64,000 bases of DNA from contig UESW01001521.1 in NCBI GenBank assembly GCA_900491605.1, forward strand, positions 247,321-311,320, written 5' to 3'. Shown here piece by piece: positions 10,786 to 21,964 of this stretch (position 1 is the first letter of the stretch; each line of letters begins with the position of its first letter). This stretch comes from Calamus simplicifolius. Its lineage: Eukaryota; Streptophyta; Magnoliopsida; Arecales; Arecaceae. Both the position numbers and the translations under genes were made by a program. The notes beneath the pieces are model-generated. The model saw only the letters and a list, made by a program, of their open reading frames with translations, was not told the DNA's origin and ran no database searches.

Positions 10786-11884
10786 ATTTATTTATTTAAC
10801 CACCCACCCATACCTAAGAAGAATTGAATCCCAAAGGATAAGCGCTTAAAAGCCAAGTGTTGCCACCAACCGATCTTTTAGTTGGCAAGTAGGTGTAAAT
10901 GAAAGATGTGGCAGACATTTATCTTATTGGATAAAATATATGTTGTAACAATAATAAAAACAATAGAAAATTTTTTACAGAACTCATGATAGATCAATGC
11001 ACTAAAAGCGCATGACAGGAATGTAGTGAACAAGGAGTTCACGGCTGACAAAGGATACCGGACACCATGGACGCAGGATGGCTGTTTAAATAAATCAATA
11101 TTTTTTTATTAAGTATCAAAAATTATATTTGATACCAATTTTATATAAAAAAATAAAGCTATACAATACCATCCTTCTAATACCATGACATAAAGTGTAC
11201 ACACACATATATTATAAAATACTATCTCTCTAATACTATAACATAATATCTATGTCATATAATGGTCCACAATATATTGACATAATATCATATATCATTA
11301 GTCATGAAACAAAGATGTTCATAAACATAGATGCTATTATTAAGCATTCGGGACTACTCGGGGGATGTCCACGGTTGGATCAACTCGATCAAAGAGTTTA
11401 GGATAAACCTAAATATCGGATTAAAATTACTTACCTATTGTTTGAGATAGATAAGGTTTGAAAGACCTATAAGGATTCTTCTAAAAGAGATTGACTCTTA
11501 TGAGAAAATTCATATATAGACGGATCATTATCTATCTAAAGAACGTATAAGAGCCACATCAATTTTTCTTCACGAGGAGCACAAAAATCATGAGCAAGAG
11601 AAATCTCTCTATAGCATAGCATCTAATGATGAGCAGCTTTTACATAGTGAAAATAAAGTTTTAGCTCATGCAACAGCTCAAATCAAATAAGTTTCAGCTC
11701 ATGCAGCCCGATCGATTGCAAAGCTTCAATCAAAGATTTTAACAAGAACTTTAAAAGAGTTACATAAAATTTCACAACAATATGAAACCTTACTTTAAGT
11801 TTTTAAGGTATGTTCACCATGTATATCCATACTTTTATTGTGTTATCCTTGATTGATATGAAGGCCAAGTTGGATATTTTCATG

Positions 11885-12032
11885 TCTCTTCTATATATCT
11901 ATAATGATGTCTATGATCTTGATCAATATACTGACTTAGATCTATAGTAGATTTTTTCTCTTCTATATATATATATAATGATGTCTATGATCTTGATCAA
12001 CATACTGACTTAGATCTATAATAGATTTTTTC
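11885..12032 (+). repeat. 74-bp tandem duplication
   Basis: TCTTCTATATAT..., GATGTCTATGATCTTGATCAA, CATACTGACTTAGATCTATA and ...TAGATTTTTTCT occur twice, offset by 74 bases. The copies differ by a few bases and an AT-repeat length. Confidence 0.85.
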
Positions 12033-12689
12033 TTAAACAAACAACTTGCAAAGGTTTGTAGTTAATGGCATCTATTTGAAATAGCTGTATTACATCATGA
12101 ATTTTTGATATGATATATATAAACATCTTGCAGAAAATTTAATTTAGAAAGTTTGGCATCAGTTGGATGTGTATATTTGTTTAATCCTTAATTATAAATA
12201 TTTAGCATCATAGATGCTAGGTTTAACTCTTGGGCTTTAATCTCAAGTACTGCACCATAAGGTTTAAGCTAATTTCTACTGGCAAAGTGTTCAACTTTTA
12301 GATATACAATCCTTGCTTAGGTGAATAAAAAGGCGTTTCATGTTCTAATGGAAATACCTTATAATTGCTAGATATAAGACTAGTTACCTGATGTTTTGGG
12401 AGGACTTTAAAAAATTAGGAAAACTTTAATCAAATTATCTATAATTTCAGTAACCCTTTTTTGACCCAGAAAAGCTTTTCTTATAAATTTATTGGGAATA
12501 CGATATACATGCTGTATAGAAATATTCTAATTTTTAAAGAGATCAGTGATTATATGGTAAATAACCTTCACCACAGCTTGATCTAATTGCGGCCACTTGG
12601 AGACATGGGCTTCACCTCGGTGGACTTCAGTTGTCATGTAGAGGGCGTGATCCTGGTCTCATTTTGCTTGGCTTCGAGGCATGGGACCC

Positions 12690-12732
12690 ATCTCTCTCTC
12701 TCTCTCTTTCCCTCCCTCCCTCTCTCTCTCCC
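12690..12732. repeat. CT-rich microsatellite
   Basis: A TCTCTC run interrupted by CCCTCCC blocks. Confidence 0.85.
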
Positions 12733-13592
12733 GCAAGTGATCTTTGTTCCTTTTTTATTATTAAGCGTGGAAGCACATGGCCAAGGTCTTCTCATGAGCT
12801 GGAGTACGTTCAGAGCTGTCTTAAAATTGCCTTGTCTCAATGTGCTGATTCCTGTCCGTGACCGGAGACCTGCGTTCCTCTCAACCAGATCTCTTGTGGT
12901 TAAAGACTAAGGAGCATTGATTTGATGCACTTCAATTCCCCTTTTTTTTTTTTTTTTTTGAATAAGTCTTTCCGCAATGCATGAAGTATAGAAGCATGCG
13001 TGTGTAAATTGTACGTATAAATTATACATATAATGTATAAAAAAATAAAATTATTCTTAACATGCATGGTTACCATATGCGGTATTGAAAGATTTTTTTT
13101 TTTTTTTTTTTATGATGATGATAGGCTGGAAGCTTAAATTTATAAAATTTTTCTTGTTTTTAGTTTACATTATCATGAACCATAAGCCTCAACAAAGACT
13201 TTGAGTTTGAGGCCAAGTTTATTCGCATCAGCATTCATGGTGGAGTTTGACTAGACATATATTACTTCAACAAATTGCATCCTAAAATTAGGAGCAATAT
13301 TTGGAATTTGTGCAAAGGCGGTGCGATATCGACGTGGCGCCGAACGGCGAAATGTGTGGGGTGTATTGGTAGGCTTCGCATTTCAACACATAAGATCGAA
13401 CTTAAATGAAGGAGAAGATCAAATAACAAGCATTCTCTTAATGCCCTACTCCAAAAGGGTCCACATATACTGCAGGATATATATAGGATGAGCGTGAACA
13501 GATGATCTTTTAAAAAGGTTTTTAAGTCAAAATCTTTCGCAATCATAGCAATGGTAATGGTTGATATGGTTGGTAAACAGGAAGTAAGATCG

Positions 13593-14700
13593 GGGTCCTA
13601 GGCGACCCCCAGGTTCTGGGCGGTCCTTAATCCTAGGCGGCCCTCAGGTTCTGGGCAGCCTCATAGCCCTAGGCGGCCCCCGGGTCCTGGGCGGTCTCTG
13701 GTCCTAGGCGGCCTCTAGGTCCTAGATGGCCCCTAGCCCTAGGCAGCCCCCAGGTCCTGGGCGGCCCCTAGTCCTAAGCGGCCCCTAGGTTCTGGGTGGC
13801 CCCCAGCTTCTGGGCGGCCCCTAACCCTAGGCGGCCCCCAGGTTCTGGACGGCCCCAGCTTCTGGGCGACCCCTAGCCCTAGGCGGCCCCCAGGTCCTGG
13901 ACGGCCCCTAGTCCTAGGCGGCCCCCAGGTTCTGGGCGGTCCTCAGCTTCTGGGTGGCCCCTAGCCCTAGGCGGCCCCCATGTCCTGGGCGGCCCCTAGT
14001 CCTAGACGGCCCCCGGGTTCTGGGCGGCCTCCAGGTCCTGGATGGCCCCTAGCCCTAGGCGGCCCTCGGGTCCTGGGCGGCCCCTAGCCTAGGCGGCCCC
14101 CAGTTCCTGGACGGCCCCTAGTCCTAGGCGGCCCCCAGGTTCTGGGCGGCCTCCAGGTCCTGGACGACCCCTAGCCCTAGGCGACCCCCAAGTCCTGGGC
14201 GGCCCCTAGTCCTAGGCGGCCCCCAGGTTCTGGGCGGCCTCCAGGTCCTGGATGGCCCCTAGCCCTAGGCGGCCCCTGGGTCCTGGACGGCCCCTAGCCC
14301 TAGGCGGCCCCCGGGTCCTGGACGGCCCCTAGCCCTAGGCGGCCCCCGGGTCCTGGACGGGCCCTAGCCCTAGGCGGCCCCCGGGTCCTGGGCGGCCCCT
14401 AGCCCTAGGCGGCCCCCGGGTCCTGGATGGCCCCTAGTCCTAGGTGGCCCCCAGGTTCTGGGCGGCTTCTAAGTCCTGGACGGCCCCTAGCTCTAGGCGG
14501 CCCCCAGGTCCTGGGCGGCCCCTAGTCCTAGGCGGCCCCCAGGTTCTGGGCGGCCTCCAGGTCCTGGACGGCCCCTAGCCCTAGGTGGCCCCCAGGTCCT
14601 AAACGGCCCCTAGTCCTAGGTGGCCCCAGGTTCTGGGCGGCCTCCAGGTCCTGGATGGCCCCTAGCCCTAGGCGGCCCCCAGGTCCTGGGCGGCCTCTAA
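13593..14700 (+). repeat. GC-rich minisatellite, about 31 copies of a 35-bp unit made of two 17-18-bp halves
   Basis: The unit alternates CTAGGCGGCCCCC(G/A)GGT and CCTGGACGGCCCCTAGCC, so a 17-18-bp phrase is repeated with two flavours. Some blocks are very uniform (about 14270-14420), suggesting recent expansion. It lies immediately left of the LTR end and primer-binding site of gypsy element 2. It may therefore be part of that LTR or flanking DNA; the missing 3' LTR prevents a decision. The CGG/CCG density makes it a likely heavily methylated block. Confidence 0.9.
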
Positions 14701-15252
14701 TCTTGGAATCATTCTCGTATCAAAAGCACTAAACGCGAGGAGCTGTCGTGTCCTGAACAGAAATCGAGAATCATTAAGCATCATGACTCTTTAAATGACT
14801 CGAATAAGACAAACGCTGGAGCATTACCATCCATCGAAAAGCTCGAATAAAGGAAATACTGAGCACCTGTTTTAGGGCCAGATAACTCTTCTCTGACTCT
14901 GACATTCCCACTAACCCTGACATTCCCTTGGGAAAACCGAGATCATCATGAAGATCCTTAGCTTCCGGAGCAAGTTTCTTAATACCTTTGCTAATAATTA
15001 TCGATAAATAACCACGTGGCACACTCTCGTCTGAAGCTAACTTTTATCTTACACATTGACTTTCTAGCCGGAAAAAAGAAAGAAAGAAAAAATGACTCGA
15101 TGCTGACGATATGATGATGAAAAGGAGAAAGAACATTTTGGGAAAGGCTCAAAATATAAGAGGAAGGGAAGGGGGTTCTTCGGGGGTCTCTCTCTTCCTT
15201 CAGTAGGAGATCTCGTAACAAAGAAAACTGTTCTGGTGATTCAACATCAACA
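14701..15252 (+). other. Probable end of the 5' LTR / leader of gypsy element 2
   Basis: The stretch ends in CATCAACA at 15252, two bases before a primer-binding-site-like sequence, as an LTR end should. AAATATAAG at 15152-15160 could be a weak TATA box, followed by a CT-rich leader. No long coding frame looks real. Confidence 0.5.
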
Positions 15253-15254
15253 GA

Positions 15255-15274
15255 TTGGCGCGCCAGGAAGGGGG
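15255..15274 (+). other. Primer-binding site of gypsy element 2
   Basis: TTGGCGCGCCAGGAAGGGGG follows the CAACA end of the LTR by two bases. Sequences of the TTGGCGC... type at this position are the usual tRNA primer sites of plant gypsy elements; I did not assign the tRNA. Confidence 0.6.
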
Positions 15275-15299
15275 ACGTCGCAGCGGCGAGTAACTCTTG

Positions 15300-16505
15300 T
15301 TCTACGAATATGAGCTCTAGATCTCCGGAAGAGGATCCCTCTGATTGGTCTGGGGGCATCTCTTGCCTCCCAACCATGGTCGCAAGATTCTTGGCTCTTC
15401 CGAGCCAGTGAAGTCAAACCCTTCGGTTTCTTCCTCGCCACTGCCGGCTCCAGCTATTCCTCAGGACCCACTGGTGATCCTTACCCAGCAAGTTCAAACC
15501 CTTGTTGGGATGGTTCAGCAGATGCAGGAACAGCATTCTAGAGGAGCCCAGCAACGGCTCGAGCCACCTCTGTTGCCCAGATCGGCTACTCCTGTTAGCC
15601 GACAATCAGCTCGAGGGAGATCCCCTCCGACAAAGCCTCTCCGCCCCTATTCCTCAGGAGGGCTTCACTCTCAAAGTTCCTGGGATGGTTCACGCTCTCT
15701 CACCCGTTCCCCAGGCAGCCCACCTGCCGGGCGGCGGCGGGGGAAGGAGCCTTATGCGGAGCACCACCGGTGGCGTCGTCGGTCCGCATCTTATTCCCCT
15801 GAGCCAGCCGGGGACATATGGCTGATCAGATGGAGAGGCGCCTTGATGAGCAAGATCGAAGGCTGGAGGAGCTTAGTCAAAGAATTAACAATCAGCCAGG
15901 GTCAGATTATGATACCGCCCTCCTCTTACTCGGCGAGTTATGGAGGAACCTATTCCAAGGAGATTCCGGTTCCCCCAACTGGACCCCTATGACGGCACCA
16001 CTGATCCCCTGGATCATCTGGAGAGCTATAAAGCCATTATGCAAGTCCAAGGAGCGACTGATGCCCTCCTGTGCATTGCCTTCCCGGCCACCTCCGTAAG
16101 GCGGCCCGTGTTTGGTACTCTCGTCTGCCTTCGTGTAGTATTGATTCTTTTCGACAACTGGAGAGGTCTTTCTTGGCTCATTTCGACGCTTGTCGGAAGA
16201 TTCCTCGAGTAGCAGACAACTTGTTCTCCGTGCAGCAGCAAGAAGGAGAACCTCTGAAAGACTTTATAACCCGTTTCAAGGTGGCGGCCCTGGAAGTCTA
16301 TCATCTTGATGATGCGGTGGCCATGCTGGCTTTAAAGCGGGGGCTCCGTCCCTCCCGTTTTACCTATTCTCTGGACAAGAGACCTCCTTGCTCTTATGCT
16401 GACCTCTTGAGCCGCGCGCAGAAGTACATCCGCGCGACGAAGCTGATTCATCAAGGAGAGGTGCGCAGGAGAGGACTGGCAAGATACCCGCTCGCCCAGA
16501 GTTGA
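15300..16505 (+). pseudogene. Gag of gypsy element 2 (frameshifted)
   Basis: Gag is spread over three frames. 15818-15992 has the N-terminal helix 'MERRLDEQDRRLEEL'. 15940-16100 has 'FPQLDPYDGTTDPLDHLESY'. 16071-16505 has 'RKAARVWYSRLPSCSIDSF', 'QQQEGEPLKDFITRF' and 'VAMLALKRGL'. The pieces align in order with Gag of element 1, so at least two indels have broken the gene. Another shift near 16465 moves the linker into the frame of the next block. 15345-15800 reads as a Pro/Ser-rich Gag leader. Confidence 0.7.
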
Positions 16506-16599
16506 GCGGGCCCCCTCCCAAGAAGTCCGAACCTTCGCGCCGACCGACTGACCGCCGCAAGAGCCTGGCCCCCAGAGAAGACCATCTTACACCCTCCTA

Positions 16600-17514
16600 G
16601 CGCCTCGGGCTCATATCCTTATGGAAATTGAAAACGAACCTTATTTACGGTGTCCACCCCCGTTGAAGAAGAGCGCTGCGCGCGACAGGAGCCGTTATTG
16701 CCGTTTCCACAGAGATTATGGCCATGACACTGAAGAATGTCGGAATTTGAAGCAAGCCATCGAAGAACTCATCCAGAGAGGATACCTTGGGCAGTACATC
16801 CAGAAGAAAGAGGCTCCTCCCGTACCAGCTTTGATGGGACCTCCTCCCGCTCAAGCCAACATCGATAACACCCCGATAGAGCGGATGGTGGGCATGATTT
16901 CCCGTGGAGGAGCATCATCTTCTAAGAGGCCAAGGGGAGGGGGAGAATTAGATGATGTAATCCCTTTTAAGGGAGATATAGCGGGGGGTAGTGTTGTAAA
17001 AGATGATAGCGTCGTCGTTTCAATGACGGTCGCTAAACACCCTGTAAAGAGGATCTTAATCGACAGTGGAAGCTTCGCTAATGTGCTTACTTATGATGCA
17101 TTTCTTCGGATGAATTTATCTCCCGACTCTCTTCGACCTGTAGTCGTCCCTCTAGTCGGTTTCACTGGAGACTCTATACGAGTGGAGGGCGAGATTACCC
17201 TACCGGCGACGGCAGGATCGCCGCCATGTCAGAGCACGGTAATGCTGGACTTTCTGGTGGTTCGGGTTCCCCTGGCCTACAATGCCATTCTCGGCCGCCC
17301 TGGGTTGAATATATTAGATGCAGTTATATCTACCAAGCACCTATTGGTGCAGTTCCCTACCAACCAAGGAGTCGGCGAGATGCATGGAGAGGTAAACTCG
17401 GTTAGACCCTGCTATCATCTAGCTCCTAGTCCCCAGGTGGTTAGAATTCCCCGGTCGCCGAGTCGTTTGATCCCAGAGAAGTTGAGCGGAGGGGAGAGCC
17501 AGCGGAGCGTCTGA
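16600..17514 (+). pseudogene. Gag C-terminus and aspartic protease of gypsy element 2
   Basis: Open from 16621. It begins with the nucleic-acid-binding motif YCRFHRDYGHDTEEC, then a basic linker. The protease follows: LIDSGSFANVLTYDAF carries the DSG active site (near 17060) and 'YNAILGRPGLN' is the flap/C-terminal signature (near 17290). The frame closes at 17512-17514, but pol resumes in another frame at 17550, so an indel or natural frameshift separates them. The protease would process Gag-Pol. Confidence 0.75.
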
Positions 17515-19816
17515 TATCTTGCCCCCTGGGAGGTGATTCCACCAAGACCGTGCAAATTGGTGAGCTCCTCCCCCCTGAAGTCCGGGATCAGCTCCTAGCC
17601 TTCTTATCGGCGAATGCGGATGTCTTCGCCTGGAAAATGATGGACATGGTCGGGATTCCCCCGGAGGTGATTACTCATCAACTTAATATCAACCCAAGCT
17701 GCCGCCCTGTCCGCCAGAAGAAAAGGAGTTTCGCCCCTGAGCGGCAGAGGATCATTGACGAAGAGGTGGATAAATTGCTTATGGCCGGTCATATTCGGGA
17801 GGCACAATATCCTGATTGGCTAGCCAATGTGGTCATGGTCCGGAAGGCCAGCGGAGGATGGAGGATATGCATCGATTACACCGATCTTAACAAAGCTTGT
17901 CCTAAGGACAGTTTTCTGTTGCCGCGGATCGACCAGTTAGTAGATTCAACCTCTGGTTATGAACTTCTTAGCTTCATGGATGCTTTCTCGGGGTACAACC
18001 AGATAAAATTGAACCCCTTGGATGAAGAGCATACTCTTTTATCACTGAGAAGGGCATCTATTGTTATAAAGTAATGCCCTTCAGATTGAAGAATGCAGGA
18101 GCTACCTATCAGAGGCTGATGAATAAAGTTTTTAAAGACCAGCTCGGCCACAACATGGAAGTATATGTAGATGATATGTTGACAAAGAGCACCTGTGCCA
18201 CTGGCCATGTTGCCGACCTGCAGGAGACTTTCCACAACCTCCGGCTCCATAGAATAAAGCTCAACCCACGCAAATGTGCGTTTGGAGTTACTGCAGGGAA
18301 ATTCTTGGGTTTCCTGGTGACCCGGCGGGGAATTGAGGCAAACCCAGAGAAAATTCAAGCCATTCTTGATATGAGGCGGCTAGTATGTAAGAAAGAGATA
18401 CAACAACTCACCGGAAGGATAGCAGCATTAAGCCAATTTTTGTCAAGATCGGCGGAGAGGTGTTTACCCTTCTTCAAGGTCCTACGTAAAGCGGACGGTT
18501 TTGAGTGGACAGAAGACTGTCAACGAGCCTTTGAAGAACTTAAGGAGTTCTTGTCCACACTGCTCCTGTTGTCTAAACCGGAGGAGGGAGAAAAGCTCTT
18601 CCTCTATCTTGCGGCTTCCTCGGAAGCCGTCAGTTCCGTTCTGGTGCGTGTCGGCGACCACGCCACTCAGAGACCTGTATATTATACTAGTAAGGTACTT
18701 CATGGTGCAGAAGAGAGGTATTCTAGGACGGAGAAGGTCATTTTTACTTTGTTCATCTCCGCCCGACGACTCAGACCCTACTTTCAGGCTCATCCTATAG
18801 TCGTGCTCACTGATCAGCCTCTCAGAGCCATTTTGTCTCGCCCTGATACCTCTGGCCGGTTGGCCAAGTGGGCCATCAAGCTAGGGGAATTCGACTTGTC
18901 ATTTCAGCCCAGAGCGTCTTTGAAATCCCAGGTCTTGGCCGACTTCCTAGTAGAGTGCACTTGGTCTGAAGAGCATCAAGAGGAGTCCCCCCGGATTCTT
19001 TTAGATGTCGACGAAGAGAATGATAAGGCGTGGGTCCTCCACATCGATGGAGCCTCCAACTCCCAGGGGAGCGGGGCTGGTCTTATTCTCGCCAGCCCAG
19101 AGGGTGTGGTGCTGGAGTACGCTCTTTGTTTCCTCTTTGAAGATACTAACAATCAAGCCGAATATGAGGCCTTGTTAGCCGGAATCAAACTAGCACATGG
19201 GATGGGAATCAAGCATCTCCGAGCTTTCACTGACTCACAGCTTATTTCTGCCCAGGTGTCTGGGGAGTATGAGGCTCGGGACCCTGTTATGTCCCAGTAT
19301 CTAAGCAAGGTTAAACTACTAATTCCCTTGTTAGATCACTTCACCATTAGTTACATCCCTAAAGGAGAAAATGCTAGAGCTAATATGTTGGCCCGACTTG
19401 CTACGTCCGCGGACAGCTCCATGGGCAAAACCTACATTGAGTATCTGGAGACACCTAGCATCGAGGCCACGGAAGAAGCTTTACCAGTTGCCCAAGAAGA
19501 AACTTGGATGGACGTTTATATCCGATACTTGAAGGACGGTGTCCTCCCAGTTGACCATGAGGAAGCCAGGCTACTCAAGCGGAGGGCCTCCAAGTTTGTA
19601 CTGCTAGATGGCCGACTCTACAAGAGATCCTTTTCCCAACCTCTCCTCAAGTGCGTCAGCTCGGCAGACGTGGATTATATTCTTAAGGAGATTCATGAAG
19701 GCATTTGTGGGAATCATTCAGGAGGCCGATCTCTGGCGCGTAAAGCCCTCCGACAAGGATATTATTGGCTGACTATGCAAGAAGATGCAACTGAACTAGT
19801 AAAAAGTTGTGGCTAA
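17515..19816 (+). pseudogene. Reverse transcriptase and RNase H domains of gypsy element 2
   Basis: The first part (17550-18074) has conserved reverse transcriptase blocks (KLLMAGHIREAQYPDWLANV, GWRICIDYTDLNKACPKD, LLSFMDAFSGYNQIKL). A single-base loss near 18033-18040 shifts the frame. The second part (18074-19816) resumes at 'MPFRLKNAGATYQR' and holds the catalytic YVDD box, RNase H (FLYLAASSEAVSSVLV, LTDQPL) and the second RNase H-like domain (HIDGASNSQGSGAGLI, NNQAEYEALL). A TAA at 19814-19816 falls inside the integrase zinc-binding region (KSCG then CQRYA), so it is a nonsense mutation. Confidence 0.85.
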
Positions 19817-20735
19817 TGTCAACGGTACGCCTGTATTCAGCAGCAACCGGCTTCTCAGTTGAACCCTCTTTTTGCTCCCTGGCCTTTCGCTCAGTGGGGC
19901 ATGGACATTCTCAGCCCTTTCCCTCCGGCATCGGGACAGCGAAAATTCCTACTTGTCGCCGTCGATTATTTTACTAAGTGGGTCGAAGCCGAAGCACTCG
20001 CCAAGATCACTGAAGCCAAGGTCAAAGCCTTTTTCTGGAAAGCCATTATTTGTCGATTTGGCATACCTCATACTCTTGTCACTGACAACGGCCGACAGTT
20101 CGACAATGTTGCCTTCAAGACTTTTTGCGCCGATCTCGGCATCACGCATTGATTCGCCTCCGTCGGCCATCCACAATCTAATGGAGAGGCCGAGGTTACG
20201 AATCGTATGATATTGCGGGGACTGAGGACCAGGCTGGATACGTCCAAAGGGAAATGAGTGGAAGAACTCCCGAGTGTGCTCTGGGCATACCACACAACTC
20301 CCAGGACACCGACAGGAGAGACGCCGTTTAATCTGGTTTTCGGTTTCGAAGCTGTTATCCCAGTCGAGATTGGCCTGCCAAGCATTCGAGTAGAGTCATA
20401 TGACAAAGCTGATAACCTCCCTAATTTAAGAGCCAGTCTCGACCTCATTGATGAAGCGAGGGACCGAGCTCGAGTTAGAATGGCAGCCTATCAGCAGCGG
20501 GTGGCGAGATATTATAATACCCACGTTCGCTCCAAAAACTTCCGTCAAGGAGACTTGGTTCTAAGAAAGGCTTCAGTGTCCAAACCAACGGAAGGGGGGC
20601 AAACTATCCCCGAACTGGGAGGGGCCCTATCGAGTAGCAGAAGTCCTTCACCATGGAGCGTACCGACTTGAAGATCTGAATGGGCGACCGATCCCCCGAA
20701 CGTGGAACGCGGATAATCTCCGACAATACCATCAG
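19817..20735 (+). pseudogene. Integrase of gypsy element 2
   Basis: Catalytic-core residues are visible: VAVDYFTKWVEAEAL, LVTDNGRQFD, NGEAEVTNR. Two further in-frame stops interrupt it. TGA at 20150-20152 sits where element 1 has an arginine-type codon before the VGHPQ motif. TGA at about 20254-20256 sits where element 1 has tryptophan (RWADEL versus K*VEEL). The C-terminal part runs on with 'RTWNADNLRQYHQ'-like residues to about 20735. Truncations at this many points rule out function. Confidence 0.75.
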
Positions 20736-20799
20736 TAATGTAATGAATGTACTTATCCAAAAATTAATGAATGCACATATTTGGAGATCTTCTGTGAAT

Positions 20800-21958
20800 C
20801 AATCCTTCAAAGGAGCTCGGTGGCCCCACAATCCTAAGGACACCCCTGGGCTGGTATCACTTACCCCTGAGGAGGTTCAAGTCCATGACTTAGGCGGCCC
20901 CGAGTCAAACTCTTGGGCAGGTATCCGACTACCCCTAAGAAACAATCCTTCAAAGGAGCTGGGCGGCCCCACAGTCCTAAGGACACCCCCGGACTGGTAT
21001 CACTTACCCCTGAGGAGGTTCAAGTCCATAACTTAGGCGGTCTCGAGTCAAACTCTTGGGCAGGTATCCGACTACCCCCAAGAAACAATCCTTCAAAGGA
21101 GCTGGGCGGCCCCACAGTCCTAAGGACACCCCCGGGCTGGTATAATTTACCCTTGAGGAGGTTTAAGTCCATGACTTAGGCGGCCCCGAGTCAAACTCTT
21201 GGGCAGGTATCCGACTACCCCCAAGAAACAATCCTTCAAAGGAGCTGGACGGCCCCACAGTCCTAAGGATACCCCCGGGCTGGTATCACTTACCCTTGAG
21301 GAGGTTCAAGTCCATGACTTAGGCGGCCCCGAGTCAAACTCTTGGGTAGGTATCCGACTACCCCCAAGAAACAATCCTTCAAAGGAGCTGGGCAGTCCCA
21401 CAGTCCTAAGGACACCCTCGGGCTGGTATCACTTACCCCTGAGGAGGTTCAAGTCCATGACTTAGGCGGCCCCGAGTCAAACTCTTGGGCAGGTATCCGA
21501 CTACCCCCAAGAAACAATCCTTCTAAGGAGCTGGGCGGCCCCACAGTCCTAAGGACACCCCCGGGCTGGTATCACTTACCCCTGAGGAGGTTCAAGTCCA
21601 TGACTTAGGTGGCCCCGAGTCAAACTCTTGGGCAGGTATCCGACTACCCCCAAGAAACAATCCTTCAAAGGAGCTGGGCGGCCCCATAGTCCTAAGGACA
21701 CCCCCGGGCTGGTATCACTTACCCATGAGGAGGTTCAAGTTCATGACTTAGGCGGCCCCGAGTCAAACTCTTGGGCAGGTATCCGACTACCCCCAAGAAA
21801 CAATCCTTCAAAGGAGCTGGGCGGCCCCACAGTCCTAAGGACACCCCCAGGCTGGTATCACTTACCCCTGAGGAGGTTCAAGTTCATGACTTAGGCGGCC
21901 CCGAGTCAAACTCTTGGGCAGGTATCCGACTACCCCCAAGAAACAATCCTTCAAAGGA
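20800..21958 (+). repeat. 143-bp tandem repeat, eight copies
   Basis: Each unit contains AATCCTTCAAAGGAGCTGGG, CACAGTCCTAAGGACACCCC, GAGGAGGTTCAAGTCCATGA and TCAAACTCTTGGGCAGGTAT. Units start at about 20800, 20943, 21086, 21229, 21372, 21515, 21658 and 21801, with a ninth begun at 21944 and cut at 21958. A set of similar 88-codon frames on the plus strand is just this repeat read out of step. It sits after pol of gypsy element 2, as in other Tat elements. Confidence 0.92.
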
Positions 21959-21964
21959 TAGCCC

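Larger units (their letters stand above)
10280..13592. other. AT-rich intergenic spacer, no gene seen
   Basis: No frame here looks coding on either strand. Visible items: a segment shared with 35821-36000 (10607-10785), a TTAT microsatellite near 10775-10797, a 74-bp tandem duplication (11885-12032), a CT-rich low-complexity run (12690-12732), and poly-T runs near 12941-12958 and 13094-13111. The frames at 12587-12910 (plus) and 13546-13262 (minus) have no recognisable motif. The first runs straight through the CT microsatellite. Confidence 0.6.
13593..21958 (+). mobile_element. Ty3/gypsy LTR retrotransposon, Tat-lineage type (element 2), right end lost
   Basis: Order on the plus strand: minisatellite, LTR end, primer-binding site, gag, protease, reverse transcriptase, two RNase H domains, integrase, 143-bp tandem repeats. 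It is related to element 1 but clearly diverged. No polypurine tract or 3' LTR is present: the tandem repeats stop abruptly at 21958 against a LINE. The left boundary is uncertain because a second LTR is not available for comparison. Several frameshifts and nonsense changes show the copy is inactive. Confidence 0.8.

Noticed and set aside
12587..12910. Small gene of 107 codons
   Set aside because: Its middle is the CT microsatellite and no motif or splice pattern supports it.
13262..13546. 94-codon hydrophobic minus-strand frame
   Set aside because: Could be a membrane protein by composition, but no start context, family likeness or neighbours support it.
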